Assembly: GCF_008017445.1 (NCBI RefSeq) | Contig: NZ_VRSW01000004.1 | Span: forward strand, 62,001 to 126,000 | Direction: 5' to 3' | Origin: Microbacterium mitrae | GTDB taxonomy: Bacteria > Actinomycetota > Actinomycetes > Actinomycetales > Microbacteriaceae | DNA: 64,000 nt | Shown: in pieces, positions 9,513 through 18,506 of the stretch | How the letters are laid out: each line of letters begins with the position of its first letter | Position numbering within the stretch: the stretch's first letter is position 1 | Notes under the pieces: generated by a model | Told to the model about the DNA's origin: nothing | Databases searched by the model: none | The model's input: only the letters and a program-made list of their open reading frames with translations | Position numbers and translations under genes: made by a program

Positions 9513-11586
9513 CCAGCACGCCGCTGCACAGCTCAGCTCCGGGCTCCAGTACCACGTCGTCAATACGCTCGGCTGGTCATCGTTGCGGCCGCTCCAGGAA
9601 GCGGCGATCAGCCCTGTCCGTGCTGACAAGGATTGTCTCCTCATCGCCCCAACCGCTGGCGGCAAGACCGAAGCAGCGGTATTTCCCGTGCTGTCTCGAA
9701 TGATCGATGAAGGTTGGTCGGGCCTCAGCGTCGTGTACGTTGCGCCGCTCAAAGCGCTCTTGAACAACCTTTTACCTCGCCTCGAACAATATGCGGGCTG
9801 GCTCGGACGACGCGTGGCGCTGTGGCACGGTGACGTCGGTGACTCCGCCCGCCGCGCGATCCTGAGTGACCCGCCGGAGATCTTGCTGACGACGCCCGAA
9901 TCTCTCGAAGCGATGCTCGTGTCGCGAAGGATCGATCATCGCCTCCTCTTCAGAGATATTCGAGCAGTCGTCGCCGATGAGATTCATGCCTTTGCAGGGA
10001 GCGATCGCGGGTGGCATCTGGTTGCGGTGCTGGAACGTCTCCAGCGACTTGCAAACACACCCATCCAACGCATCGGCCTTTCTGCGACGTTGGGGAACCC
10101 CGAGTCGGTACTTCAATGGTTCCAAGGTTCAAACGCAGCACGGCGCGCGAGTGAGGTCGTATCGGCGGGAGTTCCGCCAGCAGATCCCGTCATTGCACTC
10201 GATTATGTGGGATCCGTGGAGAACGCTGCGACCGTGATCTCTGCTCTCCACCCTGGTGAGAAGCGACTCGTATTCTGTGAATCCCGTTCGTCAGCGGAGG
10301 AGTTGGCGTTCGCCCTTCGCCAACGCGGGGTGACTACTTTCGTCTCCCATTCGAGTCTGTCGCTTGATCAGCGGCGCCAGAGCGAGCGTGCGTTCGCCGA
10401 GGCCCAGAACTGTGTGATCGTCGCAACGTCAACTCTCGAACTCGGTATCGATATCGGTGATCTCGACCGGATGATCCAACTCGACTCTCCCCGCACTGTC
10501 GCATCTTTTCTCCAGCGCCTCGGGAGAACAGGTCGGCGACCCGGAGCAACAAGGAACGCTCTCTTTCTCTCGACAGACGAAGAAACACTGCTTAGCGCCG
10601 CCGCGCTCTTGAGCCTCTGGGGACGGGGGTTCGTCGAAGAGATCGAACCTCCGCCGCACCCTCGCCATATCACCGCACAGCAGGTGCTCGCGCTGACGCT
10701 TCAGGAGGGGCGGATCACGCGCTCGGCCATCAAGTCATGGTTCTCAGGCAGCCCGGTGATGGCAGAGTCGGACGTGATTCTCGACTACCTGATCGACGAG
10801 CAATTCCTCGCCCGCGACGGGGACTGGTATTTCCTCGGGCCACGGGCTGAACAAGAGTTCGGCGGCCGCCATTTTATGGAGCTCCTCAGCACGTTTATCA
10901 CCGGGCTCGACTTCGCGGTCAGAGAGGGAACCAAGGAGATCGGTACTGTCTCCGCGCTATCGCTGACGTCGTCCGTCAAGCAGGGGATCCAACCGCTTTT
11001 GCTCGGTGGCCGGTCGTGGCTCGTCAGTGACATCTCATGGGATCGACGCGTCATCCAGGTCTCGGAGGACCATTCCAAGGGGAAGACGCGATGGGCCTCC
11101 GAATCCCTGCCCGAATCATTCGACTTGGTGCGTGCTCGTCGCGATGTTCTTCTCGGCGCAAACCCACCCGCTGATTTGTCGCGTCGCGCAATGAATCAGC
11201 TGGCCAAATGCCGGGATGAATGGGCTCTCCTCGTTGACCGTGAGTATTCCGTTGTGGAACGCCGCCAGAACGATTCAGTGCTGTGGAGCTTCGCGGGTCT
11301 GCGCGCACACGAAACTCTTTCGGCTGCTCTCCCCGCGACGAGTGTCATCAGCACCACGAACGACGCCATGCATTTCTGTCCCGACTTCGACTTCCAGCTC
11401 TTGGATGAAGCCTCAGTATCCGGCGCAGTTCCCCGCATCTCCCCCGAAGCTGTTGACGGCCTCAAGTTCTCTCAGGCACTTCCACTGGCGATGGCCGTCA
11501 CAACACTTGGGGAGCGATTCGCTGATCGGGCCGGTGCCAGCGAGGTTCAGAAACAGAAACGAATTGTCCTGTCTAAAAGCGGCTAG
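9505..11586 (+). CDS. brxHI: BREX helicase BrxHI (Lhr-like DEAD/DEAH box)
   Basis: A 693-residue superfamily 2 helicase, the last core gene of the BREX operon. Visible motifs in order: I (APTAGGKT, residues 48-55), II (DEIH, about 157-160), III (SATLGNP), V (STLELGIDIGD) and VI (QRLGRTGRR). This order resembles Lhr-type helicases, and the name BrxHI follows from the context. I chose the ATG at 9505, which overlaps the brxD stop by eight bases, over the upstream in-frame ATG at 9466 that lies deeper in brxD. The C-terminal 300 residues are accessory and have no motif I can name. Confidence 0.88.
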   Translation: MSDQHAAAQLSSGLQYHVVNTLGWSSLRPLQEAAISPVRADKDCLLIAPTAGGKTEAAVFPVLSRMIDEGWSGLSVVYVAPLKALLNNLLPRLEQYAGWLGRRVALWHGDVGDSARRAILSDPPEILLTTPESLEAMLVSRRIDHRLLFRDIRAVVADEIHAFAGSDRGWHLVAVLERLQRLANTPIQRIGLSATLGNPESVLQWFQGSNAARRASEVVSAGVPPADPVIALDYVGSVENAATVISALHPGEKRLVFCESRSSAEELAFALRQRGVTTFVSHSSLSLDQRRQSERAFAEAQNCVIVATSTLELGIDIGDLDRMIQLDSPRTVASFLQRLGRTGRRPGATRNALFLSTDEETLLSAAALLSLWGRGFVEEIEPPPHPRHITAQQVLALTLQEGRITRSAIKSWFSGSPVMAESDVILDYLIDEQFLARDGDWYFLGPRAEQEFGGRHFMELLSTFITGLDFAVREGTKEIGTVSALSLTSSVKQGIQPLLLGGRSWLVSDISWDRRVIQVSEDHSKGKTRWASESLPESFDLVRARRDVLLGANPPADLSRRAMNQLAKCRDEWALLVDREYSVVERRQNDSVLWSFAGLRAHETLSAALPATSVISTTNDAMHFCPDFDFQLLDEASVSGAVPRISPEAVDGLKFSQALPLAMAVTTLGERFADRAGASEVQKQKRIVLSKSG

Positions 11587-11659
11587 CTGCGCCCTCTGCG
11601 AGTACAGCGCCGCAGGCTGTTCGGCGAGCAGGTTCGCGCGGCTGAGGTGGCTTCTATCC

Positions 11660-11995
11660 ATGGGAGAGCAGAATAGATATGTGGACCACGGACTCTTTGA
11701 GGTAGATCTCCCGAACGACAACTCTCCGCAGTCGGCGCCGACGCCGATGTCGGATGTGCAACGAGCGACGATTCGCGACCTGTTCGCTCGGATCGGCGTG
11801 AACGATGCGAAGGGGCAGTTTGCGGTGGTCGCAGAACTCACCGGCGCGCGCATCTCGTCGGTCCGCGAATTGACGTCATCCGATGCGAACATCCTCATCA
11901 AGATGCTGACTTCGCGCGCTGCCAGCGCCGGGCGCCAGCAGACCGGGAACTCCTGGGACGACCGGGAGGAAGACACCTGGATTGATCGGCTTTGA
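11660..11995 (+). CDS. Small uncharacterised protein downstream of BREX
   Basis: About 111 residues if the ATG at 11660 is used; a GTG at 11681 with GGAGAG upstream is an alternative start. An acidic, Pro/Ser-rich N-terminus (NDNSPQSAPTPMSDVQ) precedes a compact helical segment of about 60 residues with the periodicity LFARIGVNDAKGQF and then SVRELTSSDANILIKML. That pattern resembles small helical modules found in phage recombination proteins, but I cannot name a family. It ends in an acidic tail, WDDREEDTWIDRL. The gene lies 73 bases after brxHI and 27 before the next gene, so it may share the BREX transcript. Codon use looks coding; function unknown. Confidence 0.6.
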   Translation: MGEQNRYVDHGLFEVDLPNDNSPQSAPTPMSDVQRATIRDLFARIGVNDAKGQFAVVAELTGARISSVRELTSSDANILIKMLTSRAASAGRQQTGNSWDDREEDTWIDRL

Positions 11996-12022
11996 CGGCC
12001 TGCCCCTGGAGGATGGGTCCCT

Positions 12023-12547
12023 ATGAATGACGTTTCTAACCACGATGCGAGTCAAGCAGCAGCCCTGCCCGATGTGAGTCGTTTATCCGTGAAGAACCTG
12101 TTGAGGCTGGAGGCAAGCGTCGTTAGGGAACTGCGGCGGCGCGATCTGGTGCGGACGAATAACAAGCCTCTCGGTGACATCGCCGAACACGTTGTCTGGC
12201 TAGCGCGAGGCGGTGTGCTCGAACCAAACTCGACCAAATCACACGACATTACGACGGCGTCGGGGCATCGCATCCAGGTGAAGGCGATGGCCAATCGAGC
12301 GGCCGGATCCGCGGCGCGCTTCAGCCCGTTCCGGAGCGCGGACTATGACACCGCGGTTTTCCTTGTGTTTGATGCGGAGTTCGACATCGTGGAGGCGTTC
12401 GAGGTCAAGTCCGACCTCATCGAGGAGAACGTGCGATTCATCCCTCATGTCGCCGGCCGGCAGCCTAGCCTCACACAGGTGCGGACATTTGGGACGGACA
12501 TCACCGCCGAAATGCAGGCAGCCTACGCGGGCATCGACGCCGCCTAA
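12023..12547 (+). CDS. DUF6998-like, possible PD-(D/E)XK nuclease-fold protein
   Basis: A 174-residue protein. An N-terminal helix (SVKNLLRLEASVVRELRRR) leads into NKPLGDIAEHVVW, then HDITTASGHRIQVKAM near residue 73. The spacing of D, a Gly turn and QVK is what a PD-(D/E)XK nuclease core would show, and the whole resembles proteins I recall as DUF6998; both calls are from memory. The C-terminal half is beta-rich and hydrophobic (DTAVFLVFDAEF). GGAGG precedes the ATG. It is the last gene on this strand after BREX, which makes it a candidate accessory or separate defence nuclease. Catalysis is not demonstrated. Confidence 0.65.
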   Translation: MNDVSNHDASQAAALPDVSRLSVKNLLRLEASVVRELRRRDLVRTNNKPLGDIAEHVVWLARGGVLEPNSTKSHDITTASGHRIQVKAMANRAAGSAARFSPFRSADYDTAVFLVFDAEFDIVEAFEVKSDLIEENVRFIPHVAGRQPSLTQVRTFGTDITAEMQAAYAGIDAA

Positions 12548-12643
12548 GTTCGTAGAGCCCCTTCGCGTCAATCTACATGAAGTAGCGGTAGGAGATCTCG
12601 ACCGGGTCTCGCTCAACGACCGGAGGGCGACGCGGTTGGAAAA

Positions 12644-13402
12644 TCAGGAAACCTTGACGGCCTTCGCACGCAACCGACGGTCCTGCCAGCCGCGGAGTTT
12701 CTTCTCCACAGGCTTCTCGACGAAGCGGTGCAGGAACCACGAGCCGAGAATTGAGAGGCCGAGGAGGAGGCCGCCCCAGAAGAGCGTGCGCCAGTACGAG
12801 CCGTGCTGGCCACCAAAGATCTCGATCGCCGCGTACATGAACGTTGCGTGGATCAGGTAAAACGCGAACGACCATTCACCAAGCAGAACGAGCGGACGCC
12901 AGCTACCGATGCGGGTGGTTCCGTTGATATCGCTCGTGGCCGCCGCGGCGATCACGAAGACGCACAGCAGCGCCACAACCTCGGCCGTCATCGCGCTCAG
13001 CACCGACAGCGGTCCGGTCGAACGACCAGCAAGAACACTGACCAGCAACCACAGAATGAGCGCACCACCCGGAATCAGCACAGGAACGCGCAGGCGCCAT
13101 CCGTTGCGGAAGGCCCACGCTGCGAGCATTCCGATGATGAAGGCAGGCACATGGTAAATCGGTTGCGGCAACGCGGCGAACACACTATCTGGCCACGTCA
13201 GCGCCCCGAGTTTCAGCAACAGTGACGTCGCGAAGATCAGCGCGCCAACGCCGAGGGCGCCGTACTTGCGGAGCGGAACCATCATGCGGATGAGAAGCGG
13301 GTGTAGCGCGTAGAAGAAGGCCTCGACGGTGAGGGTCCACGCCGCCGGGAACAGCAGAGGCCTGCACGTTGAAACTCGGGCGCTCCGCGTTCTCGCGGGC
13401 AA
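12644..13402 (-). pseudogene. Acyltransferase family 3 (OafA-like), N-terminally truncated
   Basis: On the minus strand the frame gives eight or so membrane helices and the acyltransferase-3 landmark AAWTLTVEAFFYALHPLL at its very beginning. In full-length family members (350-400 residues, O-acetylation of surface polysaccharide) about 100 or more residues, including the first helices and catalytic His, precede this landmark. Here they are missing: about 50 bases upstream lies the end of the dehydrogenase E2 gene. The first 15 or so residues of the frame (MPARTRSARVSTCRP) look unrelated, so homology begins near 13,360. The C-terminus is intact (FVEKPVEKKLRGW). The call is a remnant at the edge of the defence island. 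Confidence 0.75.
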
Positions 13403-13410
13403 CCAGAGGC

Positions 13411-14895
13411 CTAAACCTCCCGGAACCGCACCATCGGCTTCTCGAGCGACGTCACCAAGTGACGCAAGAAACCAGCCGCATACCCGCCATCACACACGCG
13501 GTGGTCAAACACGAGCGACACCTGAACGATCCGGCGCGCGACGATCGCACCATCAACAACCCACGGACGCTCAATCGCACGCCCCATGCCAATAATCGCG
13601 ACCTCGGGGTGGTTGATGATCGCGGCCGAACCGTCCACACCCAGCGCCCCATAGTTGTTGAACGTGATCGTTGAACCGGTCAGCTCGGCGGGTGCCAACG
13701 ACCCCTCACGCGCAACGGCAGAAACAGCACGCAACGCCGCATCCAACTCCCCCACCGACATCGCGTCAGCCCGCTGAACCACCGGAACCATGAGCCCACG
13801 CTCGGTATCCGTCGCGACGCCGAGATTCACACCATTGAACGTCACCAAGTCAGACCCTTCAACGCGCGACGCCAACAACGGGTACTCCGCGAGCGCCATC
13901 AGTACAAACCTCGCCGCGAGCGCCGTGAGACTCGGAGCTGGCTGGTCGCCGGCCGCCATCTGCGCGCGCATCGCCCACAGGTCGGTCACGTCGACGTCGA
14001 CCCACACGGTCGCCTCGGGAATCTCCGCCCGCGACGTCGACATCTTCGACGCGACCGCACGTCGCAGCATCGACATCGGCTCACGCGCGGCAACCTCCAA
14101 ACCGGCCGGCGTCGACAGAGATGCGGAACCAGCACCCTGGGCGGGAGCAGAAGAAGCGGAACCACGACTCACCCCCGCAACAGACGCGACAGACGCGACA
14201 GACGAAGCAGCTAGAACATCCGCCCGTGTCACCACGCCATCCGCGCCGGTGCCCTGCACGCGCGCAACATCAACGCCCAGTTCGCGTGCCAATTGACGAA
14301 CAAGCGGCGACTTCACCGCAACCGGTCCGCCCAGCCGTGCTGCGGGCGCTCCGTTGCGAGCCCCCGGTTCCGGCGCCCCCACAGCAGACGAAATCCGTGC
14401 CCGTCGCCGCTGCGGCGCTCCGCCGTGTGACGAGGTTCCGTACCCGATCAACACGTTGCCCGAACCGGAAGACGCAGCCACCGGCTCCTTGATGCCCGCA
14501 CGTTCCTCAGCCCGGTACCCCTCCAGCTCCCGAGCATCATCAGGAACCCGCACGGTCGCAATCTCGGCCGTCGTCGGGCCAGACTCACCCGCACCGCCTG
14601 AACCGTCGCCAGCACCCGAAGCGCCGCCGGCGTCAGCACCCGAAGCACCCGCACCACCCGCGACGCCAACCTCAATAAACGGCGCCCCGACCCGCACCTC
14701 ATCACCAACGTCACCGCATAGAGAAACGACAACCCCGGCAAACGGAGACGGCAGCTCGACGATGCTCTTCGCGGTCTCGACCTCGGCAATCACCTGGTCA
14801 ACGGCAACCGTGTCACCGACCGCAACGTGCCAGGCGACGATCGCGGCCTCGGTCAGCCCCTCCCCCAAATCGGGCAGCAGAAACGTGCGGCTCAT
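13411..14895 (-). CDS. bkdC: Dihydrolipoamide acyltransferase (E2) of 2-oxoacid dehydrogenase
   Basis: A 494-residue E2. The lipoyl domain (residues 1-78) carries the lipoylated Lys in VETAKSIVEL, a Gly/Ala/Ser-rich linker follows, a peripheral subunit-binding domain (SPLVRQLARELGVDV) comes next, and the catalytic core ends with FDHRVCDGGYAAGFL, which contains the HxxxDG motif. E2 transfers the acyl group from lipoyl-Lys to CoA. The start is the ATG at 14895, in an ATGA overlap with the E1 beta stop. Pyruvate or branched-chain specificity cannot be settled from sequence; the divergent Lrp-type regulator favours branched-chain (bkd). Confidence 0.9.
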   Translation of the reverse strand: MSRTFLLPDLGEGLTEAAIVAWHVAVGDTVAVDQVIAEVETAKSIVELPSPFAGVVVSLCGDVGDEVRVGAPFIEVGVAGGAGASGADAGGASGAGDGSGGAGESGPTTAEIATVRVPDDARELEGYRAEERAGIKEPVAASSGSGNVLIGYGTSSHGGAPQRRRARISSAVGAPEPGARNGAPAARLGGPVAVKSPLVRQLARELGVDVARVQGTGADGVVTRADVLAASSVASVASVAGVSRGSASSAPAQGAGSASLSTPAGLEVAAREPMSMLRRAVASKMSTSRAEIPEATVWVDVDVTDLWAMRAQMAAGDQPAPSLTALAARFVLMALAEYPLLASRVEGSDLVTFNGVNLGVATDTERGLMVPVVQRADAMSVGELDAALRAVSAVAREGSLAPAELTGSTITFNNYGALGVDGSAAIINHPEVAIIGMGRAIERPWVVDGAIVARRIVQVSLVFDHRVCDGGYAAGFLRHLVTSLEKPMVRFREV

Positions 14896-15911
14896 GACTC
14901 CCACCCCAGCCGGTCGATAGCGTCGAGCACCCGGTCAACGTCGGGCAGGTAGTACTTTTCGAGCTTCGGTGGCGCGAACGGAACATCGAATCCCGTCACC
15001 CGCAGCACCGGGGCCTCCAGGTGCGAGAAGCAGTTCTCCTGAATGCGCGCGACCAGCTCAGATGCCACCGACGCGAACCCGGCCGCCTCCGCCACCACAA
15101 TCGCCCGACCCGTGGCGCGCACGGCGGCGAAAATCGTGTCGTCATCGCACGGCGTCAGCGTGCGCACATCAACCACCCGCACGCCGCGACCCTCCGACTC
15201 AGCGACGGCGGCCGCATCGAGCGCGATCTGCACGCTCGACCCATAGCTGATCACCGTGACGTCGGAACCATCGCGCACGGTGCGCGCAACACCCAACGGC
15301 TCGCGCACCGACGTGTCGACCGGCCCCTTCGACCAGTACAGCTTCTTCGGCTCCAAAAACACGACGGGGTCGGGCGACTCAATAGCAGCCCGCAACATCG
15401 AATACGCATCTTGCGGGGTCGCCGGGCACACCACCGTCAGGCCCGGCGTGTGGGCGTAGTACGCCTCCGACGAGTCGCAGTGATGCTCCACACCACCGAT
15501 ACCGCCGCCAAACGGAACCCGAATCACCATGGGCATACGCACGGCACCACGCGTGCGGTTGCCGAGCTTCGCCACGTGCGAAACCACCTGCTCGAACGCG
15601 GGGTACGCAAACGCATCGAACTGCATCTCCACCACCGGGCGCATGCCGTTCATCGCGAGGCCCACGGCGAAGCCCATGATGCCCGACTCCGCGAGCGGCG
15701 TGTCAAAGCACCGCTTCTCGCCGAACCGCGCCGTCAGCCCATCGGTGATGCGAAACACACCACCGAGCGCGCCGACATCTTCGCCAAACATCAGCACCGA
15801 TTCGTCGGCAGCCATCGCATCCGCGAGCGCGCGGTTGAGCGCGGCCGCCATCGTCATCGTCTCGACCTGCGCGGTCGCCTTCGCGTCCACAGGGTGATCA
15901 ATCAACGTCAT
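14892..15911 (-). CDS. bkdB: 2-oxoacid dehydrogenase E1 beta subunit
   Basis: A 339-residue transketolase-like E1 beta subunit. Recognisable segments are MAAALNRALADAM, VLMFGEDVGALGGVF, ESGIMGFAVGLAMNGMRPV, and the C-terminal transketolase domain with VISYGSSVQIALDAA and VVDVRTLTPCDDDTI. With E1 alpha it forms the thiamine-diphosphate heterotetramer that decarboxylates the 2-oxoacid. The start is the ATG at 15911, overlapping the E1 alpha stop by four bases; the in-frame upstream extension (to 16031) is an Arg-rich shadow inside E1 alpha. Confidence 0.92.
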   Translation of the reverse strand: MTLIDHPVDAKATAQVETMTMAAALNRALADAMAADESVLMFGEDVGALGGVFRITDGLTARFGEKRCFDTPLAESGIMGFAVGLAMNGMRPVVEMQFDAFAYPAFEQVVSHVAKLGNRTRGAVRMPMVIRVPFGGGIGGVEHHCDSSEAYYAHTPGLTVVCPATPQDAYSMLRAAIESPDPVVFLEPKKLYWSKGPVDTSVREPLGVARTVRDGSDVTVISYGSSVQIALDAAAVAESEGRGVRVVDVRTLTPCDDDTIFAAVRATGRAIVVAEAAGFASVASELVARIQENCFSHLEAPVLRVTGFDVPFAPPKLEKYYLPDVDRVLDAIDRLGWES

Positions 15912-17086
15912 GACGCCAGCTCCTTGGTTCCGTTGTTCCCCTGAGCGGAACCATGGGTTCCGCTCGTCTCTGCGTCGGCGCCGGAGGCCCACGCGTCGCT
16001 GCGCGCGAGCTCGTCTTGCAACTGGCTCCACTGACGCTGCAGATGCGCGGGGCGGTCGGCGTACACGTATTTGAAGAGATCTTCGGGGTCGACCTCCACT
16101 TCGCGGTTGAGCGCATCGCGCAGGTCGGAGGCCATCGTCTCGGCCTCTGCCGCGAGCGCTTCTTCATCGTCGGCAGACAACAGTCCGGCGGTCGAGAGAT
16201 ACGCTCGCATACGCGTGAGCGGGTCGCGCTCCACCCACGCCTTGACCTCGTCGCGCTCGCGATAGCGGGTGTCGTCATCGGCGTTGGTGTGGGCCTGCAT
16301 ACGGTAGGTGTGGGCTTCAACGAGGCTGGGCCCGCCACCGGCCCGCGCGCGATCGACTGCTTCGGTGAGCACAGCCATCACCGCGGCCACGTCATTGCCG
16401 TCCACACGTTGGCCTGGCATGCCGTAGCCCACGGCCTTGTGCGCGAGCGACGGCGCGTGGGTCTGCTTTGCGAGCGGCACCGAGATCGCAAACTCGTTGT
16501 TCTGCACGAAAAAGACGACCGGAACCATGAAGACGGCGGCGAAGTTGAGAGCCTCATGAAAGTCGCCCTCGCTGGTGGCGCCATCTCCACACAGCGCCAT
16601 CACGACGGTGTCTTCACCGCGCAGTGTGGCGGCATGTGCGAGGCCCACGGCGTGAAGAAGCTGCGTCGCCAGGGGCGTCGCTTGCGGAGCCACCCGCGTG
16701 CGGTGGGGGTCGTATCCGCTGTGCCAATCGCCGCGCAACAGCACGAGAGCCTCTTCCGGCGTGACGCCACGGTTCACAATGGCGACGGTGTCGCGGTAGG
16801 TGGGAAAGAGCCAGTCATTCTCACCGAGCACGAGGCTGGCCGCGACCTGGCACGCCTCCTGACCGTGCGACGACGGATACACCGCCATGCGCCCCTGCCG
16901 CACCAGCGCCGAGCACTGATCATTCAGGCGGCGACCATTCACCAGCGCGCCATACGCGGCAACAAGACGCTCCGCCGATGGCAGGGCGTAGGTGTCATCA
17001 GCGAACGCTGCGCCATTCTGGTCAATCAGCCGCACGGGCGTCTCCCGTGGCAGCAGGGCCTGCGCATGATCAAGTGAGGTACTCAC
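15908..17086 (-). CDS. bkdA: 2-oxoacid dehydrogenase E1 alpha subunit
   Basis: A 392-residue thiamine-diphosphate-binding E1 alpha. The TPP motif starts at GDGATSEGDFHEALNF and ends at VQNNEFA; the substrate-entry loop YPSSHGQEACQVAASL and HTYRMQAHTNADDDTRYR are typical. I chose the GTG at 17086 (VSTSLDHAQ) with GGCGGG upstream; the in-frame extension to 17173 is Arg-rich and unlikely. The last 20 or so residues (SGTHGSAQGNNGTKELAS) are low-complexity, and their codons contain GGTTCC/GGAACC three times. First gene of the operon; the Lrp-type gene diverges from it. Confidence 0.9.
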   Translation of the reverse strand: MSTSLDHAQALLPRETPVRLIDQNGAAFADDTYALPSAERLVAAYGALVNGRRLNDQCSALVRQGRMAVYPSSHGQEACQVAASLVLGENDWLFPTYRDTVAIVNRGVTPEEALVLLRGDWHSGYDPHRTRVAPQATPLATQLLHAVGLAHAATLRGEDTVVMALCGDGATSEGDFHEALNFAAVFMVPVVFFVQNNEFAISVPLAKQTHAPSLAHKAVGYGMPGQRVDGNDVAAVMAVLTEAVDRARAGGGPSLVEAHTYRMQAHTNADDDTRYRERDEVKAWVERDPLTRMRAYLSTAGLLSADDEEALAAEAETMASDLRDALNREVEVDPEDLFKYVYADRPAHLQRQWSQLQDELARSDAWASGADAETSGTHGSAQGNNGTKELAS

Positions 17087-17281
17087 GGTTCCCGCCTTTG
17101 GGTCGCGTTGTGCACGCCAACGGCATCGGCGCCGTAGACGTTTCGTCATCCCAGCATGCGACGAGCAGAACAATTAGTCACGGTTATGGCATAGGCGGTA
17201 GACATTACCTATGCTTGACTCACAAAGTTCGGCAATACGTCTCGCCCGCACCGGCGTTACAAACAGATCATCAGGAGAATT
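17087..17281. promoter_or_regulatory. Divergent promoter region, bkdA and Lrp-type regulator
   Basis: A 195-base gap between divergent starts. It holds an inverted repeat, CATAGG at 17190-17195 and CCTATG at 17208-17213, with a nested GGTA/TACC pair: a plausible operator for the adjacent Lrp/AsnC protein. AGGAG at 17274-17278 is the ribosome-binding site of the regulator's GTG start. No clear -10/-35 pair was assigned. Confidence 0.45.
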
Positions 17282-17719
17282 GTGGACGCTCTCGATCACG
17301 CGATCCTCGATGTGTTGCGAGCCGACGCTCGCACGTCGGTCAACGTCATCGCACAGCAGGTGCATATCTCCCGCGCCAACGCGTATGCGCGCATCAAACG
17401 CATGACCGACGACGGCGTGATTCTCGGCTACCGCGTGGTCACCGACCCGGTCAGCGCGGGCTTTCGCTCCTCCGCGTACGTGTCGATGTCGGTCGATCAG
17501 CGCCGCTGGCAAGAGATTCGTGCGGCGCTCGACGCACTGCCCGAAATCGAGCATGTTGCTCTTGTCGGCGGCGACTTTGATGTGATGGTGTTGGTGCGGG
17601 CGCGCGATAACCGAGACCTTCGCCGGGTGGTGCTGGAAGAAATTCAGTCCATCGACGGCGTCACCAGCACGCAAACATTCTTGATCTTCGAAGACCACCA
17701 GCCAAAGGCCACCTCATGA
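17282..17719 (+). CDS. Lrp/AsnC family regulator (BkdR-like)
   Basis: A 145-residue Lrp/AsnC protein. The winged helix (residues 1-60) begins DALDHAILDVLRADARTSVN and has the recognition helix SRANAYARIKRM. The RAM/ligand domain follows (VEHVALVGGDFDVMV-type strand, here IEHVALVGGDFDVMVLV). GTG start with AGGAGAATT upstream. The divergent 2-oxoacid dehydrogenase operon is its likely target, with branched-chain amino acids or related metabolites as effectors in the family. The stop overlaps the next start as ATGA, so the two regulators are co-transcribed. Confidence 0.9.
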   Translation: MDALDHAILDVLRADARTSVNVIAQQVHISRANAYARIKRMTDDGVILGYRVVTDPVSAGFRSSAYVSMSVDQRRWQEIRAALDALPEIEHVALVGGDFDVMVLVRARDNRDLRRVVLEEIQSIDGVTSTQTFLIFEDHQPKATS

Positions 17720-18300
17720 CAGCAGCGCCCCGCCGCGGACGCCCAGGGTACGACCGCACCCAGGCCCTCGACGCCGCCGTCGCCGTCTTTATCGAGCAGG
17801 GGTACGACGGAACCTCGATTTCCGCGCTCGCAGAGAAGCTCGGCGTCACGAAGTCGGCGCTGTACCACCACTTCGACTCCAAAGAGGCCATTCTCGCCGA
17901 GGCGCTCAGCGTCGCTCTCGACGGCCTCGACACCGTGATTGCCGCCGCAGAGCAAGCACCTGGTTCCGCTCTCGATCGCCTCACCCACGCGATGACCGAA
18001 GCCGTGCGGTTGCTAGTGCGGGAGAAGGCGTCGGTCACGCTGCTGCTTCGGGTGCGCGGTAACAGCGCCACCGAGCGGGCGGCTCTCGAGCGCCGTCGCG
18101 ACTTTGACGCACGCGTCGCCGGCCTGGTGAGCGCAGCGCAAGCCGAAGGTTCCGTGCGCAGTGATGTTGATTCACGCACCGCAGCCCGTCTGCTGTTCGG
18201 CATCGTCAACTCGGTGGTCGAGTGGTATCGCGGTGACGATGCCGAAGAGCTGGCCCGCGACGTCGTCGCGATCGGGTTGGACGGACTACGGGTTCGTTAG
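17716..18300 (+). CDS. TetR/AcrR family regulator
   Basis: A 194-residue TetR protein. Its helix-turn-helix runs DRTQALDAAVAVFIEQGYDG through ISALAEKLGVTKSALYHHF, followed by a helical ligand/dimerisation domain ending VVAIGLDGLRVR. It overlaps the Lrp-type gene by four bases. That coupling suggests a role with the branched-chain or acyl-CoA pathway, since TetR proteins next to such loci often sense acyl-CoA. This is inference from context; no ligand can be read from the sequence. Confidence 0.88.
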   Translation: MTAAPRRGRPGYDRTQALDAAVAVFIEQGYDGTSISALAEKLGVTKSALYHHFDSKEAILAEALSVALDGLDTVIAAAEQAPGSALDRLTHAMTEAVRLLVREKASVTLLLRVRGNSATERAALERRRDFDARVAGLVSAAQAEGSVRSDVDSRTAARLLFGIVNSVVEWYRGDDAEELARDVVAIGLDGLRVR

Positions 18301-18363
18301 CCCGCCGCCGTCCTCCGCGCCCTCCTCCGCAGTCCCAACGCCGTTCCACACGTTTCAAAATGC

Positions 18364-18430
18364 CGAAACACATTTTGGTCGGCGAGACACGACGCGGCCG
18401 CATGTTTTTCGCCGACCAAACTGTTTTTCG
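18364..18430. repeat. Palindromic dispersed repeat, copy 1
   Basis: The left arm is CGAAACACATTTTGGTCGGC and the right arm, inverted, is TCGCCGACCAAACTGTTTTTCG at 18409-18430, with about 20 bases between them including GGCCGCATG. A second copy with near-perfect arms lies at 19494-19563. The arms would fold into a long cruciform or hairpin. It has no coding capacity and looks like a REP- or MITE-like element. Confidence 0.75.
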
Positions 18431-18506
18431 CGGCAGGAGCGGGTCGGGAACGGCCGGGAGCCCACGACGCCTGTGCGTGCGGGTAGGCCGGGCTCTCCGC
18501 GTGCGG

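Noticed and set aside
11216..11659. Upstream part of the frame leading into the small post-BREX gene
   Set aside because: It lies inside brxHI in another frame; only the part after 11660 looks coding.
12548..12643. Possible gene between the nuclease-like gene and the acyltransferase remnant
   Set aside because: Only 96 bases with no start and ribosome-binding site in a plausible frame.
15021..17077. Long plus-strand frames of 307 and 374 codons
   Set aside because: They oppose the two E1 genes, are rich in Arg and His and lack any domain.
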